The notes beneath the pieces were generated by a model, which ran no database searches, was not told the DNA's origin, and was given only the letters and a program-made list of their open reading frames with translations. Shown piece by piece: positions 43,741 through 56,336 of a DNA stretch of 64,000 bases (its first letter is position 1; every line of letters begins with the position of its first letter). Source of the stretch: Sabellastarte sp. h YS-2021 (Eukaryota > Annelida > Polychaeta > Sabellida > Sabellidae); the NCBI GenBank assembly GCA_964017235.1, contig OZ024933.1, positions 6,203,962 to 6,267,961 of the forward strand, written 5' to 3'. A program made the translations under genes and the position numbers.

Positions 43741-44154
43741 ACTCGGCGGGAGATACATACCGCGGCAGTGGTCTTGTTATCTTTTATTTTTTAAAAACAC
43801 TGTTTAATATGTATAATGTCTTTTCCTCTAGGTGACCTATAATGTCATTATTAGTCTTCATCTTTTCATTAGAAAATTGATTTTCAAGCCCAGGGCTTGT
43901 TGTTATTGATAGTGAAGACCTTGGGGCTGTATATTGTATATATTTTTTTATTTGGGGTTTTATGGCGCTTTCAACACTGTACAGGTCATATCACGATGGG
44001 TAATTGGGAGGGCAGAGGAAACCAGTACATACAGTTGTTCAAAGTTGTTCCAGCTTTCCCACTTGAGGTCGGGGCGTGAAGGAAACTGGAATCACTCACC
44101 CCAGTGGGGTGGACATATTATTTTTCCGCCGTCCAGATGCTTGGTTTGAATGGT
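43741..44154. repeat. Unit tail with CTCGGCGGGAG module and conserved CAGTACATACAGTT segment
   Basis: 43741-43776 is the reverse complement of the module at 3764-3799. At 43965-44044 lies a segment matching 17931-18002 inverted. Its frames read GRAEETSTYS and GRGNQYIQL, which I recall from lancelet repeat-derived predictions. The segment recurs at 49318-49397, 52495-52574, 58300-58379 and 63652-63731. Confidence 0.6.
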
Positions 44155-44966
44155 TCACAGTCAATATCAGCAAAGATGATAATCTCACCCGTCTCTTAGA
44201 TAGTTTCCACAGAGACAGACCCAAAGGGCGGAGGAGTATACCCTCATGGAACCTTTCTCTGGTCCTACACCAACTGACAAAGGCTCCCTTTGAACCTCTT
44301 AGGGAGGCGTCAATGAAGCATCTGACCTTCAAGACTGTCTTCCTTTTGGCCCTGGGTTCTGGCAAAAGAAGGAGTGAGATACATGCATGGCAGCATAAGA
44401 AAATTAGACACCAGTCGGACTGGTCTAAGGTGTCCCTGTTTCCATCTCCCAGCTTTCTTTCCAAGAACCAGCTGGCCAAAGAGGGTCCGGAGTGTGTAGC
44501 CCCAGTGGTCATACCAGCCCTGGCTCCTACTCTGGATAGATCCCTCAAGTCTGACAGAACTCTTTGTCCAGTTCGAGCCTTGCGCTACTATTTGGACAGG
44601 ACTTTAGACTTTAGGCAGGGCAAAGAATTAGTTTTTGTCTCCTTCAAGAAAGGTTTTGACAAAGACATCTCACTTGCCACTATCTCCTCATGGATCAAGC
44701 AGATGGTGATCCTATGCTATGAGCTCTCTGATCAACAGGCCCACACCTTACATCAAGTCAAAGCTCATGATGTGAGGGCCTTTGCTGCCTCTAAAGCCTT
44801 CCAGTCGGGAATTTCCTTAGAGCAGATCCTAGCAGCCTGCCACTGGAAATCTCATAATACCTTCACTCAATTCTATCTGAAGGATGTGGCTTGGGCCGAT
44901 TCAGAGCTCTACCATCTTGGTCCGGTTGTGGCTGCTCAGCAGATCCACCAAGGGACTAGTACCTAG
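44076..44966 (+). CDS. 296-codon chimeric frame: unit tail fused to DIRS recombinase fragment (unit 2)
   Basis: The first 27 codons (KETGITHPSGVDILFFRRPD and following) come from the tail of the 5.8-kb unit. From codon 28 (TVNISKDDN) the frame is DIRS recombinase with GSGKRRSEIHA, HDVR and FYLKDVAW. The fusion is created by the tandem junction at 44154/44155 and is in frame. It is a fossil-derived frame with no sign of its own promoter. Function is unlikely but untested. Confidence 0.55.
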   Translation: MKETGITHPSGVDILFFRRPDAWFEWFTVNISKDDNLTRLLDSFHRDRPKGRRSIPSWNLSLVLHQLTKAPFEPLREASMKHLTFKTVFLLALGSGKRRSEIHAWQHKKIRHQSDWSKVSLFPSPSFLSKNQLAKEGPECVAPVVIPALAPTLDRSLKSDRTLCPVRALRYYLDRTLDFRQGKELVFVSFKKGFDKDISLATISSWIKQMVILCYELSDQQAHTLHQVKAHDVRAFAASKAFQSGISLEQILAACHWKSHNTFTQFYLKDVAWADSELYHLGPVVAAQQIHQGTST

Positions 44967-45675
44967 AGGAGACCTGTACATACGTAGATAATTGTACATA
45001 TCTGTATATATTGCACATATAGTTTAAAAAAAAAATCTGGACGTGCTTCCTTCGGGAGGATTACTCTATGGGACTGAACTCATCCCTCTCTTCCCCTACC
45101 TCAGAGCAGGTCTGTTCAAAAAGGGGGGGGGGCAAGGTCGACTGACGGTTCAACACCTTGTAACCGGATGATGATATTCGACCATAGCCTTAAGGGTTAT
45201 CGACCTCAGGTCTTCCCAGGCTTTAAAGGAAATTGTTCATTATTTTTAGTATGAGTTCAAGCCTAGTCCCTAGTAACTTACCCGCCAACCAAGCGGTAGT
45301 TATTCAGCAATTGTCCATTGGATAGGATGTATTAACGCAATAAAATTGCAAATTTAATAGGTAAATTAAATTTTTATAAGTTAATACCCTATCCAATGGA
45401 CACACAAGACCCTCCCACCGACCCCGCTATCAGTCTACTAGGGGTCTAATAGGTTTAGACAACGAAAAAAATGCTATGACGTCACGCTGTCTAGACAGGA
45501 AGGAAGTACGACACGCCACCTGGCGAGTGCACAGTACTGGGCCGGCCTGGTCGGTGTAGACACAGGACATCTTTTTCTGACGTTTGGCGGGCCGGTCCGC
45601 GCTGACCGGATAAGCAATTGTCCATTGGATAGGGTATTAACTTATAAAAATTTAATTTACCTATTAAATTTGCAA
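44155..45675 (+). mobile_element. DIRS 3' fragment (unit 2)
   Basis: Recombinase 3' part, ICR and right ITR, ending AAATTTGCAA. A copy of 38348-39869 made by segmental duplication, not by a new insertion, because flanks are shared. Confidence 0.9.
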
Positions 45676-45758
45676 ACTTCTGGTGGTTTGTTCGTCTGTT
45701 GGCTAGAGCCATTATAAGTGAGTTACCCCCCACCCTAAGTATGAAAATTTTACCACAA

Positions 45759-47807
45759 CCCAGCAGGCACACAACTTTTGAAATCTGGTTGAATCCAACG
45801 TAGAAATCTGGTTGAAATACGTGTAGATTTTGCAAACCATTTTTAGCTGGATCCAACCGGTGAAATCATGTTGAAACCAACGTTGAAATCAGGTTGAATT
45901 CAGTGGGTGAAATCTGGTTGAAATACGTGTAGATTTTGCAAACCATTTTTGGTTGGATCCAACCAGTGAAATCAGGTTGAATTCAATCGGTGAAATCAGG
46001 TTGAATTCAGTGGGTGAAATCTGGTTGAAATACATGTAGATTTTGCAAACCATATTTGGTTGGATCCAACCAATGAAATCAGGTTGAATTCAATTGGTGA
46101 AATCAGGTTGAATTCAATGGGTGAAATCTGGTTGAAATACGTGTAGATTTTGCAAACTGTTTTTGGTTGAATCCAATGTATGAAATAGGGTTGAATTCAA
46201 TGGGTGAAATCAGGTTGTTTACACTGTCTTCTTTATTTGAATCATTGTAGCTTGTGTGTCATAATTATAGCTTCTTAATAATATTATACAATAACTATCC
46301 ATATGCATATTTTACAATTTGGATACATCTTCAAAATAATTAATTCTTTCCAAGATGACATGTTTTCATGAATCATTGTATATTCAATATTCTATTTCTG
46401 ATGACATTGTAATAACACATAATTTTGCATCAGCTTTCAAATATAATTGCTCAAGATATGTAAATCCATATTTTCCAACTAAATATCCATTTTTATGTTA
46501 TTAATAGGACAAGTATTATTCAGAGCCTTCAATTGAAATTCTTTCTGTGAAATTTTAAAATAAATTTTTTTCTTTGTAAATAACAAACAACTGTGACATT
46601 ATTTAGATCATCAGTATTTTATCCAATCAGTTTCTTTTAAATGTTTTATTAATTTGGCTATAATTATATGGTAATTATAAAGAAGCTATAATCATGTAGC
46701 AAAGCCACAATGCTCAGTTCAGATACTTGTGTCTCATACAACTTTGTCATATATACTGAAAAAAAACACAAGAAAAGCCACATTTGTAGAACTCAACCCA
46801 TTACTCCCCACCTTAATTAGTTGTCAGTTCTGACCCACAAAAAAAACAGACCTAAGGAAGTAAACACCATGCATGCAATTGAGCAAGGGTAAACCCCCAC
46901 CTCCACCCCTGCTGTGTTATCTAATTACTTTTAGTCACAGGCCTTATGTTCCGTGTAGCAGGGTACAGATAAGAAAACCAGGAACCCCCCCAACCTCACT
47001 GTTGTGTGATAAGATGCTATAGCTTAGGTTCTCTGTATAGAGAAGTTTTCAGTGTAAACTTGCAAACTGAAAACTAGTTATTTGTGTATTGGAGAATTTG
47101 AGACACAAATTCAAATTACTAAGTTTTGATGAATAAGTTTGAATTTATCTTTTTTTATTTAAGATAAGTTTGACTTAAAAATGTTTTTTTAATTATCAAG
47201 AATTGCATTAATCAAAATATAATTATAAATTATAAAAATTATATTTGGGTGCATCAGTTTTGTTGTTGCTATAAATTAATAAGGAGAATGGATAAAAGCT
47301 ACAAGTACATGCAAGTACAAAAGCTACAAGTACATAATCATTATCATCTTCATAATCTTTAAAAATTAGTCTTTGCTTTAGAAATACCTACAAATTCAAA
47401 AACGATTGCAATAATAGTTCTTTCAAAAAGTTAGACTTAATCACTATATCACCCTCTAGAAAAAGAATTTTCAACCAAAGATCACTAGTCATTCATTTCC
47501 CAATATTCAACCTGTTTTCTGTTCAATAACATGACTAAGATTTCATGTCAAAAAACCTAACTTGATTTAGTGGTGATTTTTTGTGAAGTATCACTACTTT
47601 TTCCAGTCAGAAATCCAGCTTTGAAATAGTGTTGAAATTGTGTCAGTGTCAATTTTTCAACCAAAATTCACCATTTCTGGTCAAAATATCACTACTTTTT
47701 CATGTCAGAAAACTAACTTAGATATAGTAGTTGATAATGTGCATTTCAACGTCAGGACCTGTTTTCAACTTTAAATCAATGACATTTCAAGGCGTGTGCC
47801 TGCTGGG
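45759..47807. mobile_element. 2-kb TIR element (unit 2)
   Basis: Same position and orientation as in unit 1, with near-identical sequence including the 107-bp array. Confidence 0.87.
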
Positions 47808-48772
47808 AATTTTCTCAGTAACTAATGCAGGGATTTCTCTGAGATCTTGCACATATGTACTAGGTCACAAGTAGATTCCCTTGTGTGAGTGTCAGACCTG
47901 GATCTTTCTTAATTATATTTTTATGAATTTTTAAAATAATTTTTAATGCATTAAAATTAATGAAATCATGCACTAAATCAATTATAACTTGAAAAGTCTT
48001 GCATTTAGAGCATTTTGTTAAAATATATTAATCAGCTACTTTTTCCATAGCTACAACATGGTGAGTAACTTGGATGTCTATTTCAATAGCTAAGTGAGTA
48101 ATAGCTACTTTGTCAATTTTTATTGATAACCATAATGAGTAAATGGCTTACATCTTCAAAAGTATTGCAGCTACACAATTCCTCTCAAATATGTTGTTCA
48201 TCTACTTTTTTGTGAACTGTAACATATTTAAGTTTCACAACTGTTACTCAACGTACAAGTGAGTAATGGCTACTTTATTGCTACTTTTAGTGAAAATGTG
48301 AAAAATCACAAATATCTCGCAAACCGTAAGAGATAGAGCGATTTCGAGCAAATTTTTGACCCACAGGGTGTCCTGTGGAAAGGGGGAAAATTTCAATTTT
48401 CGCCACTTTTGGCGGCCATCTTGGCTTTTCGCGGAAAATGAAAAAGTGTCAATATCTCGAAAACCGTAAGAGATGGAGCAATTTCCAGCAAATTTTTGAC
48501 GCACAGGGTAGTACAAGAGTCTCCTGTCCAATGGGGGAAAATTTCAATTTTCGCCACTTTTGGCGGCCATCTTGGATTTTCGCGGAAAATGAAAAAGAGT
48601 CAATACCTCGAAAGCCGTAAGAAATAGAGCGATTTCGAGCGAATTTTTGACCCACAGGGTGCTACAAGAGTGTCCTGTGCAAAGGGGAAAAATTTCAATT
48701 TTTGCCACTTTCGGCGGCCATCTTGGATTTTTGCGGAAAATGGAAAAGTGTCAATATCTCGAAAACCGTTAA

Positions 48773-48987
48773 GCCCTGTTTCCATGTACGCGGGTCGCGG
48801 TAGCGATAAAAATCGATCCTACATGAATACTCAGCAGTGTTTCCATTTCCGCGGGTCGCAGCTGCGGATAGCGGGATGCGGTATATGCGGGACGTTATTT
48901 TTAATTCGATCCCTGACTGATTTTTTCCGCGACCCGCTAGCGGCAGGCGGGAATCGCGTCCCGCTACCACGTACATGGAAATAGCGC
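48773..48987. mobile_element. 215-bp TTAA-flanked MITE (unit 2)
   Basis: Same insertion as 43420-43634, carried along by duplication. It shares GGTCGCAGCTGCG and CTACCACGTACATGG variants with the copy in unit 4. Confidence 0.85.
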
Positions 48988-49507
48988 TTAAGAGATAGAG
49001 CGATTTCGAGCGAATTTTTGACCCCACAGTATGGTACAACAGTGTCCTATGCAAAGGGGAAAATTTTCAATTTAGTATTTCTTCCCCTGCGGTACTCGGC
49101 GGGAGATACATACCGCGGCAGTGGTCTTGTTATCTTTTATTTTTTAAAAACACTGTTTAATATGTATAATGTCTTTTCCTCTAGGTGACCTATAATGTCA
49201 TTATTAGTCTTCATCTTTTCATTAGAAAATTGATTTTCAAGCCCAGGGCTTGTTGTTATTGATAGTGAAGACCTTGGGGCTGTATATTGTATATATTTTT
49301 TTATTTGGGGTTTTATGGCGCTTTCAACACTGTACAGGTCATATCACGATGGGTAATTGGGAGGGCAGAGGAAACCAGTACATACAGTTGTTCAAAGTTG
49401 TTCCAGCTTTCCCACTTGAGGTCGGGGCGTGAAGGAAACTGGAATCACTCACCCCAGTGGGGTGGACATATTATTTTTCCGCCGTCCAGATGCTTGGTTT
49501 GAATGGT

Positions 49508-49930
49508 TTCTGCTCATTTCAAGGAAAAGTATTTATCCTATCTTTACCAAATTTGGTATGGGTGTTTATTGGGTTAATAGCTTGCATGGGATTGCTTTTG
49601 GTGAAGATGGCTCTATAGCTAACTGAGTAATAGCTACTTAGCTACTTTTGTGGACTTCTTTTGTTTCCGGGCATTTTAATTGTATCCACCGGAAGCATCC
49701 AGTGGATACTTTGGTTTAGCATTCGCTACGCCGCCACCGCCGCGCATAGAGAGATTTTCGGTGTTAACGCTCTAAGAGGAAAACGACAGCAGCTAGGTTC
49801 ACCAAATTTGCAGGATATCTTTATTGGGGGGAAATCTCTGGGAAGAAAAATAGCCTCATTCTGAAAAACAAGATGGCCGCCACGGGCATTTCTTTGAAAA
49901 TAATCTACATTTATCTACTGGCTGTTTCTC
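49508..49930. repeat. Type-B extension, 423 bp
   Basis: Unique to type-B units. It holds a stem GTATCCAC..GTGGATAC at 49682-49709, GCTAACTGAGTAATAGCTAC satellite-like words and a CCGCCACCGCCGCGC stretch. It joins ATTAATCAAAATATAATTAT at 49931, an internal point of the 2-kb element, which marks a second duplication breakpoint. It probably represents the original right flank of the unit. It recurs at 63842. Confidence 0.75.
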
Positions 49931-52684
49931 ATTAATCAAAATATAATTATAAATTATAAAAATTATATTTGGGTGCATCAGTTTTGTTGTTGCTATAAAT
50001 TAATAAGGAGAATGGATAAAAGCTACCAGTACATGCAAGTACAAAAGCTACAAGTACATAATCATTATCATCTTCATAATCTTTAAAAATTAGTCTTTGC
50101 TTTAGAAATACCTACAAATTCAAAAACGATTGCAATAATAGTTCTTTCAAAAAGTTAGACTTAATCACTATATCACCCTCTAGAAAAAGAATTTTCAACC
50201 AAAGATCACTAGTCATTCATTTCCCAATATTCAACCTGTTTTCTGTTCAATAACATGACTAAGATTTCATGTCAAAAAACCTAACTTGATTTAGTGGTGA
50301 TTTTTTGTGAAGTATCACTACTTTTTCCAGTCAGAAATCCAGCTTTGAAATAGTGTTGAAATTGTGTCAGTGTCAATTTTTCAACCAAAATTCACCATTT
50401 CTGGTCAAAATATCACTACTTTTTCATGTCAGAAAACTAACTTAGATATAGTAGTTGATAATGTGCATTTCAACGTCAGGACCTGTTTTCAACTTTAAAT
50501 CAATGACATTTCAAGGCGTGTGCCTGCTGGGAATTTTCTCAGTAACTAATGCAGGGATTTCTCTGAGATCTTGCACATATGTACTAGGTCACAAGTAGAT
50601 TCCCTTGTGTGAGTGTCAGACCTGGATCTTTCTTAATTATATTTTTATGAATTTTTAAAATAATTTTTAATGCATTAAAATTAATGAAATCATGCACTAA
50701 ATCAATTATAACTTGAAAAGTCTTGCATTTAGAGCATTTTGTTAAAATATATTAATCAGCTACTTTTTCCATAGCTACAACATGGTGAGTAACTTGGATG
50801 TCTATTTCAATAGCTAAGTGAGTAATAGCTACTTTGTCAATTTTTATTGATAACCATAATGAGTAAATGGCTTACATCTTCAAAAGTATTGCAGCTACAC
50901 AATTCCTCTCAAATATGTTGTTCATCTACTTTTTTGTGAACTGTAACATATTTAAGTTTCACAACTGTTACTCAACGTACAAGTGAGTAATGGCTACTTT
51001 ATTGCTACTTTTAGTGAAAATGTGAAAAATCACAAATATCTCGCAAACCGTAAGAGATAGAGCGATTTCGAGCAAATTTTTGACCCACAGGGTGTCCTGT
51101 GGAAAGGGGGAAAATTTCAATTTTCGCCACTTTTGGCGGCCATCTTGGCTTTTCGCGGAAAATGAAAAAGTGTCAATATCTCGAAAACCGTAAGAGATGG
51201 AGCAATTTCCAGCAAATTTTTGACGCACAGGGTAGTACAAGAGTCTCCTGTCCAATGGGGGAAAATTTCAATTTTCGCCACTTTTGGCGGCCATCTTGGA
51301 TTTTCGCGGAAAATGAAAAAGAGTCAATACCTCGAAAACTGTAAGAGATAGAGAGATTTCGAGCGAATTTTTGACCCCCAGGGTGGTACAAGAGTCTCCT
51401 GTTCGAAGGAGGGAAATTTCAATTTTCGCCACTTTCGGCGGCCATCTTGAATTTTTGCGGAAAATGAAAAAGTGTCAATATCTCGAAAACCGTAATAGAT
51501 AGAGCGATTTCGAGCGAATTTTTTAACCGCATGGTGGTACAAGAGTGACCTGTGGAAAGGGGGAAAATTTCAATTTTCGTCACTTTTGGCGGCCATCTTG
51601 GCTTTTCGCGGAAAATGAAAAAGTGTCAATATCTCGAAAACCGTAAGAGATGGAGCAATTTCCAGCAAATTTTTGACGCACAGGGTAGTACAAGAGTCTC
51701 CTGTCCAATGGAGGAAAATTTCAATTTTCGCCACTTTTGGCGGCCATCTTGGATTTTTGCGGAAAATGAAAAAGAGTCAATACCTCGAAAGCCGTAAGAA
51801 ATAGAGCGATTTCGAGCGAATTTTTGACCCACAGGGTGCTACAAGAGTGTCCTGTGCAAAGGGGAAAAATTTCAATTTTTGCCACTTTCGGCGGCCATCT
51901 TGGATTTTTGCGGAAAATGGAAAAGTGTCAATATCTCGAAAACCGTTAAGCCCTGTTTCCATGTACGCGGGTCGCGGTAGCGATAAAAATCGATCCTACA
52001 TGAATACTCAGCAGTGTTTCCATTTCCGCGGGTCGCGGCTGCGGATAGCGGGATGCGGTATATGCGGGACGTTATTTTTAATTCGATCCCTGACCGATTT
52101 TTTCCGCGACCCGCTAGCGGCAGGCGGGAATCGCGTCCCGCTACCGCGTACATGGAAATAGCGCTTAAGAGATAGAGCGATTTCGAGCGAATTTTTGACC
52201 CCACAGTATGGTACAACAGTGTCCTATGCAAAGGGGAAAATTTTCAATTTAGTATTTCTTCCCCTGCGGTACTCGGCGGGAGATACATACCGCGGCAGTG
52301 GTCTTGTTATCTTTTATTTTTTAAAAACACTGTTTAATATGTATAATGTCTTTTCCTCTAGGTGACCTATAATGTCATTATTAGTCTTCATCTTTTCATT
52401 AGAAAATTGATTTTCAAGCCCAGGGCTTGTTGTTATTGATAGTGAAGACCTTGGGGCTGTATATTGTATATATTTTTTTATTTGGGGTTTTATGGCGCTT
52501 TCAACACTGTACAGGTCATATCACGATGGGTAATTGGGAGGGCAGAGGAAACCAGTACATACAGTTGTTCAAAGTTGTTCCAGCTTTCCCACTTGAGGTC
52601 GGGGCGTGAAGGAAACTGGAATCACTCACCCCAGTGGGGTGGACATATTATTTTTCCGCCGTCCAGATGCTTGGTTTGAATGGT
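49931..52684 (+). repeat. Partial tandem unit 2b (type A right part)
   Basis: Starts inside the 2-kb element (equivalent to 47207) and runs to the recombinase junction. It has six 151-bp steps and the MITE at 51950-52164. It is a 2.75-kb secondary duplication. Confidence 0.88.
51950..52164. mobile_element. 215-bp TTAA-flanked MITE (unit 2b)
   Basis: Same insertion as in unit 1, with unit-1-type variants (GGTCGCGGCTGCGG, CTACCGCGTACATGG). Confidence 0.85.
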
Positions 52685-53496
52685 TCACAGTCAATATCAG
52701 CAAAGATGATAATCTCACCCGTCTCTTAGATAGTTTCCACAGAGACAGACCCAAAGGGCGGAGGAGTATACCCTCATGGAACCTTTCTCTGGTCCTACAC
52801 CAACTGACAAAGGCTCCCTTTGAACCTCTTAGGGAGGCGTCAATGAAGCATCTGACCTTCAAGACTGTCTTCCTTTTGGCCCTGGGTTCTGGCAAAAGAA
52901 GGAGTGAGATACATGCATGGCAGCATAAGAAAATTAGACACCAGTCGGACTGGTCTAAGGTGTCCCTGTTTCCATCTCCCAGCTTTCTTTCCAAGAACCA
53001 GCTGGCCAAAGAGGGTCCGGAGTGTGTAGCCCCAGTGGTCATACCAGCCCTGGCTCCTACTCTGGATAGATCCCTCAAGTCTGACAGAACTCTTTGTCCA
53101 GTTCGAGCCTTGCGCTACTATTTGGACAGGACTTTAGACTTTAGGCAGGGCAAAGAATTAGTTTTTGTCTCCTTCAAGAAAGGTTTTGACAAAGACATCT
53201 CACCTGCCACTATCTCCTCATGGATCAAGCAGACGGTGATCCTATGCTATGAGCTCTCTGATCAACAGGCCCACACCTTACATCAAGTCAAAGCTCATGA
53301 TGTGAGGGCCTTTGCTGCCTCTAAAGCCTTCCAGTCGGGAATTTCCTTAGAGCAGATCCTAGCAGCCTGCCACTGGAAATCTCATAATACCTTCACTCAA
53401 TTCTATCTGAAGGATGTGGCTTGGGCCGATTCAGAGCTCTACCATCTTGGTCCGGTTGTGGCTGCTCAGCAGATCCACCAAGGGACTAGTACCTAG
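52606..53496 (+). CDS. 296-codon chimeric frame (unit 3)
   Basis: Same tail-recombinase fusion as at 44076-44966, across the junction at 52684/52685. It differs from the unit 2 frame by a few amino-acid substitutions and stays open. Fossil-derived; no promoter evidence. Confidence 0.55.
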   Translation: MKETGITHPSGVDILFFRRPDAWFEWFTVNISKDDNLTRLLDSFHRDRPKGRRSIPSWNLSLVLHQLTKAPFEPLREASMKHLTFKTVFLLALGSGKRRSEIHAWQHKKIRHQSDWSKVSLFPSPSFLSKNQLAKEGPECVAPVVIPALAPTLDRSLKSDRTLCPVRALRYYLDRTLDFRQGKELVFVSFKKGFDKDISPATISSWIKQTVILCYELSDQQAHTLHQVKAHDVRAFAASKAFQSGISLEQILAACHWKSHNTFTQFYLKDVAWADSELYHLGPVVAAQQIHQGTST

Positions 53497-54286
53497 AGGA
53501 GACCTGTACATACGTAGATAATTGTACATATCTGTATATATTGCACATATAGTTTAAAAAAAAAATCTGGACGTGCTTCCTTCGGGAGGATTACTCTATG
53601 GGACTGAACTCATCCCTCTCTTCCCCTACCTCAGAGCAGGTCTGTTCAAAAAGGGGGGGGCAAGGTCGACTGACGGTTCAACACCTTGTAACCGGATGAT
53701 GATATTCGACCATAGCCTTAAGGGTTATCGACCTCAGGTCTTCCCAGGCTTTAAAGGAAATTGTTCATTATTTTTAGTATGAGTTCAAGCCTAGTCCCTA
53801 GTAACTTACCCGCCAACCAAGCGGTAGTTATTCAGCAATTGTCCATTGGATAGGATGTATTAACGCAATAAAATTGCAAATTTAATAGGTAAATTAAATT
53901 TTTATAAGTTAATACCCTATCCAATGGACACACAAGACCCTCCCACCGACCCCGCTATCAGTCTACTAGGGGTCTAATAGGTTTAGACAACGAAAAAAAT
54001 GCTATGACGTCACGCTGTCTAGACAGGAAGGAAGTACGACACGCCACCTGGCGAGTGCACAGTACTGGGCCGGCCTGGTCGGTGGAGACACAGGACATCT
54101 TTTTCTGACGTTTGGCGGGCCGGTCCGCGCTGACCGGATAAGCAATTGTCCATTGGATAGGGTATTAACTTATAAAAATTTAATTTACCTATTAAATTTG
54201 CAAACTTCTGGTGGTTTGTTCGTCTGTTGGCTAGAGCCATTATAAGTGAGTTACCCCCCACCCTAAGTATGAAAATTTTACCACAA

Positions 54287-56336
54287 CCCAGCAGGCACAC
54301 AACTTTTGAAATCTGGTTGAATCCAACGTAGAAATCTGGTTGAAATACGTGTAGATTTTGCAAACCATTTTTAGCTGGATCCAACCGGTGAAATCATGTT
54401 GAAACCAACGTTGAAATCAGGTTGAATTCAGTGGGTGAAATCTGGTTGAAATACGTGTAGATTTTGCAAACCATTTTTGGTTGGATCCAACCAGTGAAAT
54501 CAGGTTGAGTTCAATCGGTGAAATCAGGTTGAATTCAGTGGGTGAAATCTGGTTGAAATACATGTAGATTTTGCAAACCATATTTGGTTGGATCCAACCA
54601 ATGAAATCAGGTTGAATTCAATTGGTGAAATCAGGTTGAATTCAATGGGTGAAATCTGGTTGAAATACGTGTAGATTTTGCAAACTGTTTTTGGTTGAAT
54701 CCAATGTATGAAATAGGGTTGAATTCAATGGGTGAAATCAGGTTGTTTACACTGTCTTCTTTATTTGAATCATTGTAGCTTGTGTGTCATAATTATAGCT
54801 TCTTAATAATATTATACAATAACTATCCATATGCATATTTTACAATTTGGATACATCTTCAAAATAATTAATTCTTTCCAAGATGACATGTTTTCATGAA
54901 TCATTGTATATTCAATATTCTATTTCTGATGACATTGTAATAACACATAATTTTGCATCAGCTTTCAAATATAATTGCTCAAGATATGTAAATCCATATT
55001 TTCCAACTAAATATCCATTTTTATGTTATTAATAGGACAGGTATTATTCAGAGCCTTCAATTGAAATTCTTTCTGTGAAATTTTAAAATAAATTTTTTTC
55101 TTTGTAAATAACAAACAACTGTGACATTATTTAGATCATCAGTATTTTATCCAATCAGTTTCTTTTAAATGTTTTATTAATTTGGCTATAATTATATGGT
55201 AATTATAAAGAAGCTATAATCATGTAGCAAAGCCACAATGCTCAGTTCAGATACTTGTGTCTCATACAACTTTGTCATATATACTGAAAAAAAAACACAA
55301 GAAAAGCCACATTTGTAGAACTCAACCCATTACTCCCCACCTTAATTAGTTGTCAGTTCTGACCCACAAAAAAAACAGACCTAAGGAAGTAAACACCATG
55401 CATGCAATTGAGCAAGGGTAAACCCCCACCTCCACCCCTGCTGTGTTATCTAATTACTTTTAGTCACAGGCCTTATGTTCCGTGTAGCAGGGTACAGATA
55501 AGAAAACCAGGAACCCCCCCAACCTCACTGTTGTGTGATAAGATGCTATAGCTTAGGTTCTCTGTATAGAGAAGTTTTCAGTGTAAACTTGCAAACTGAA
55601 AACTAGTTATTTGTGTATTGGAGAATTTGAGACACAAATTCAAATTACTAAGTTTTGATGAATAAGTTTGAATTTATCTTTTTTTATTTAAGATAAGTTT
55701 GACTTAAAAATGTTTTTTTAATTATCAAGAATTGCATTAATCAAAATATAATTATAAATTATAAAAATTACATTTGGGTGCATCAGTTTTGTTGTTGCTA
55801 TAAATTAATAAGGAGAATGGATAAAAGCTACAAGTACATGCAAGTACAAAAGCTACAAGTACATAATCATTATCATCTTCATAATCTTTAAAAATTAGTC
55901 TTTGCTTTAGAAATACCTACAAATTCAAAAACGATTGCAATAATAGTTCTTTCAAAAAGTTAGACTTAATCACTATATCACCCTCTAGAAAAAGAATTTT
56001 CAACCAAAGATCACTAGTCATTCATTTCCCAATATTCAACCTGTTTTCTGTTCAATAACATGACTAAGATTTCATGTCAAAAAACCTAACTTGATTTAGT
56101 GGTGATTTTTTGTGAAGTATCACTACTTTTTCCAGTCAGAAATCCAGCTTTGAAATAGTGTTGAAATTGTGTCAGTGTCAATTTTTCAACCAAAATTCAC
56201 CATTTCTGGTCAAAATATCACTACTTTTTCATGTCAGAAAACTAACTTAGATATAGTAGTTGATAATGTGCATTTCAACGTCAGGACCTGTTTTCAACTT
56301 TAAATCAATGACATTTCAAGGCGTGTGCCTGCTGGG
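54287..56336. mobile_element. 2-kb TIR element (unit 3)
   Basis: Same position and orientation as in unit 1, with the 107-bp array at its left. Carried by duplication. Confidence 0.87.

Larger units (their letters stand above)
38348..44154 (+). repeat. Tandem segmental unit 1 (type A, 5.8 kb)
   Basis: First of a tandem series whose junction is TTTGAATGGT|TCACAGTCAATATCAG. Contents in order: recombinase 3' part and DIRS 2 right end, the 2-kb CAGCAGGCACAC element, satellite-like tail (42160-42500), 151-bp repeats with six steps, the TTAA-flanked MITE, and a 0.5-kb tail. Unit 1 is the parental copy because it alone continues leftward into a fuller DIRS element. Confidence 0.9.
44155..49507 (+). 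repeat. Tandem segmental unit 2 (type B, three 151-bp steps)
   Basis: Same contents as unit 1 except that the 151-bp block has three steps instead of six, and the right end continues into the 423-bp extension at 49508 and not into recombinase sequence. It shares markers with unit 4 (GGTGTAGACAC, AATTATATTTGGG). Confidence 0.9.
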
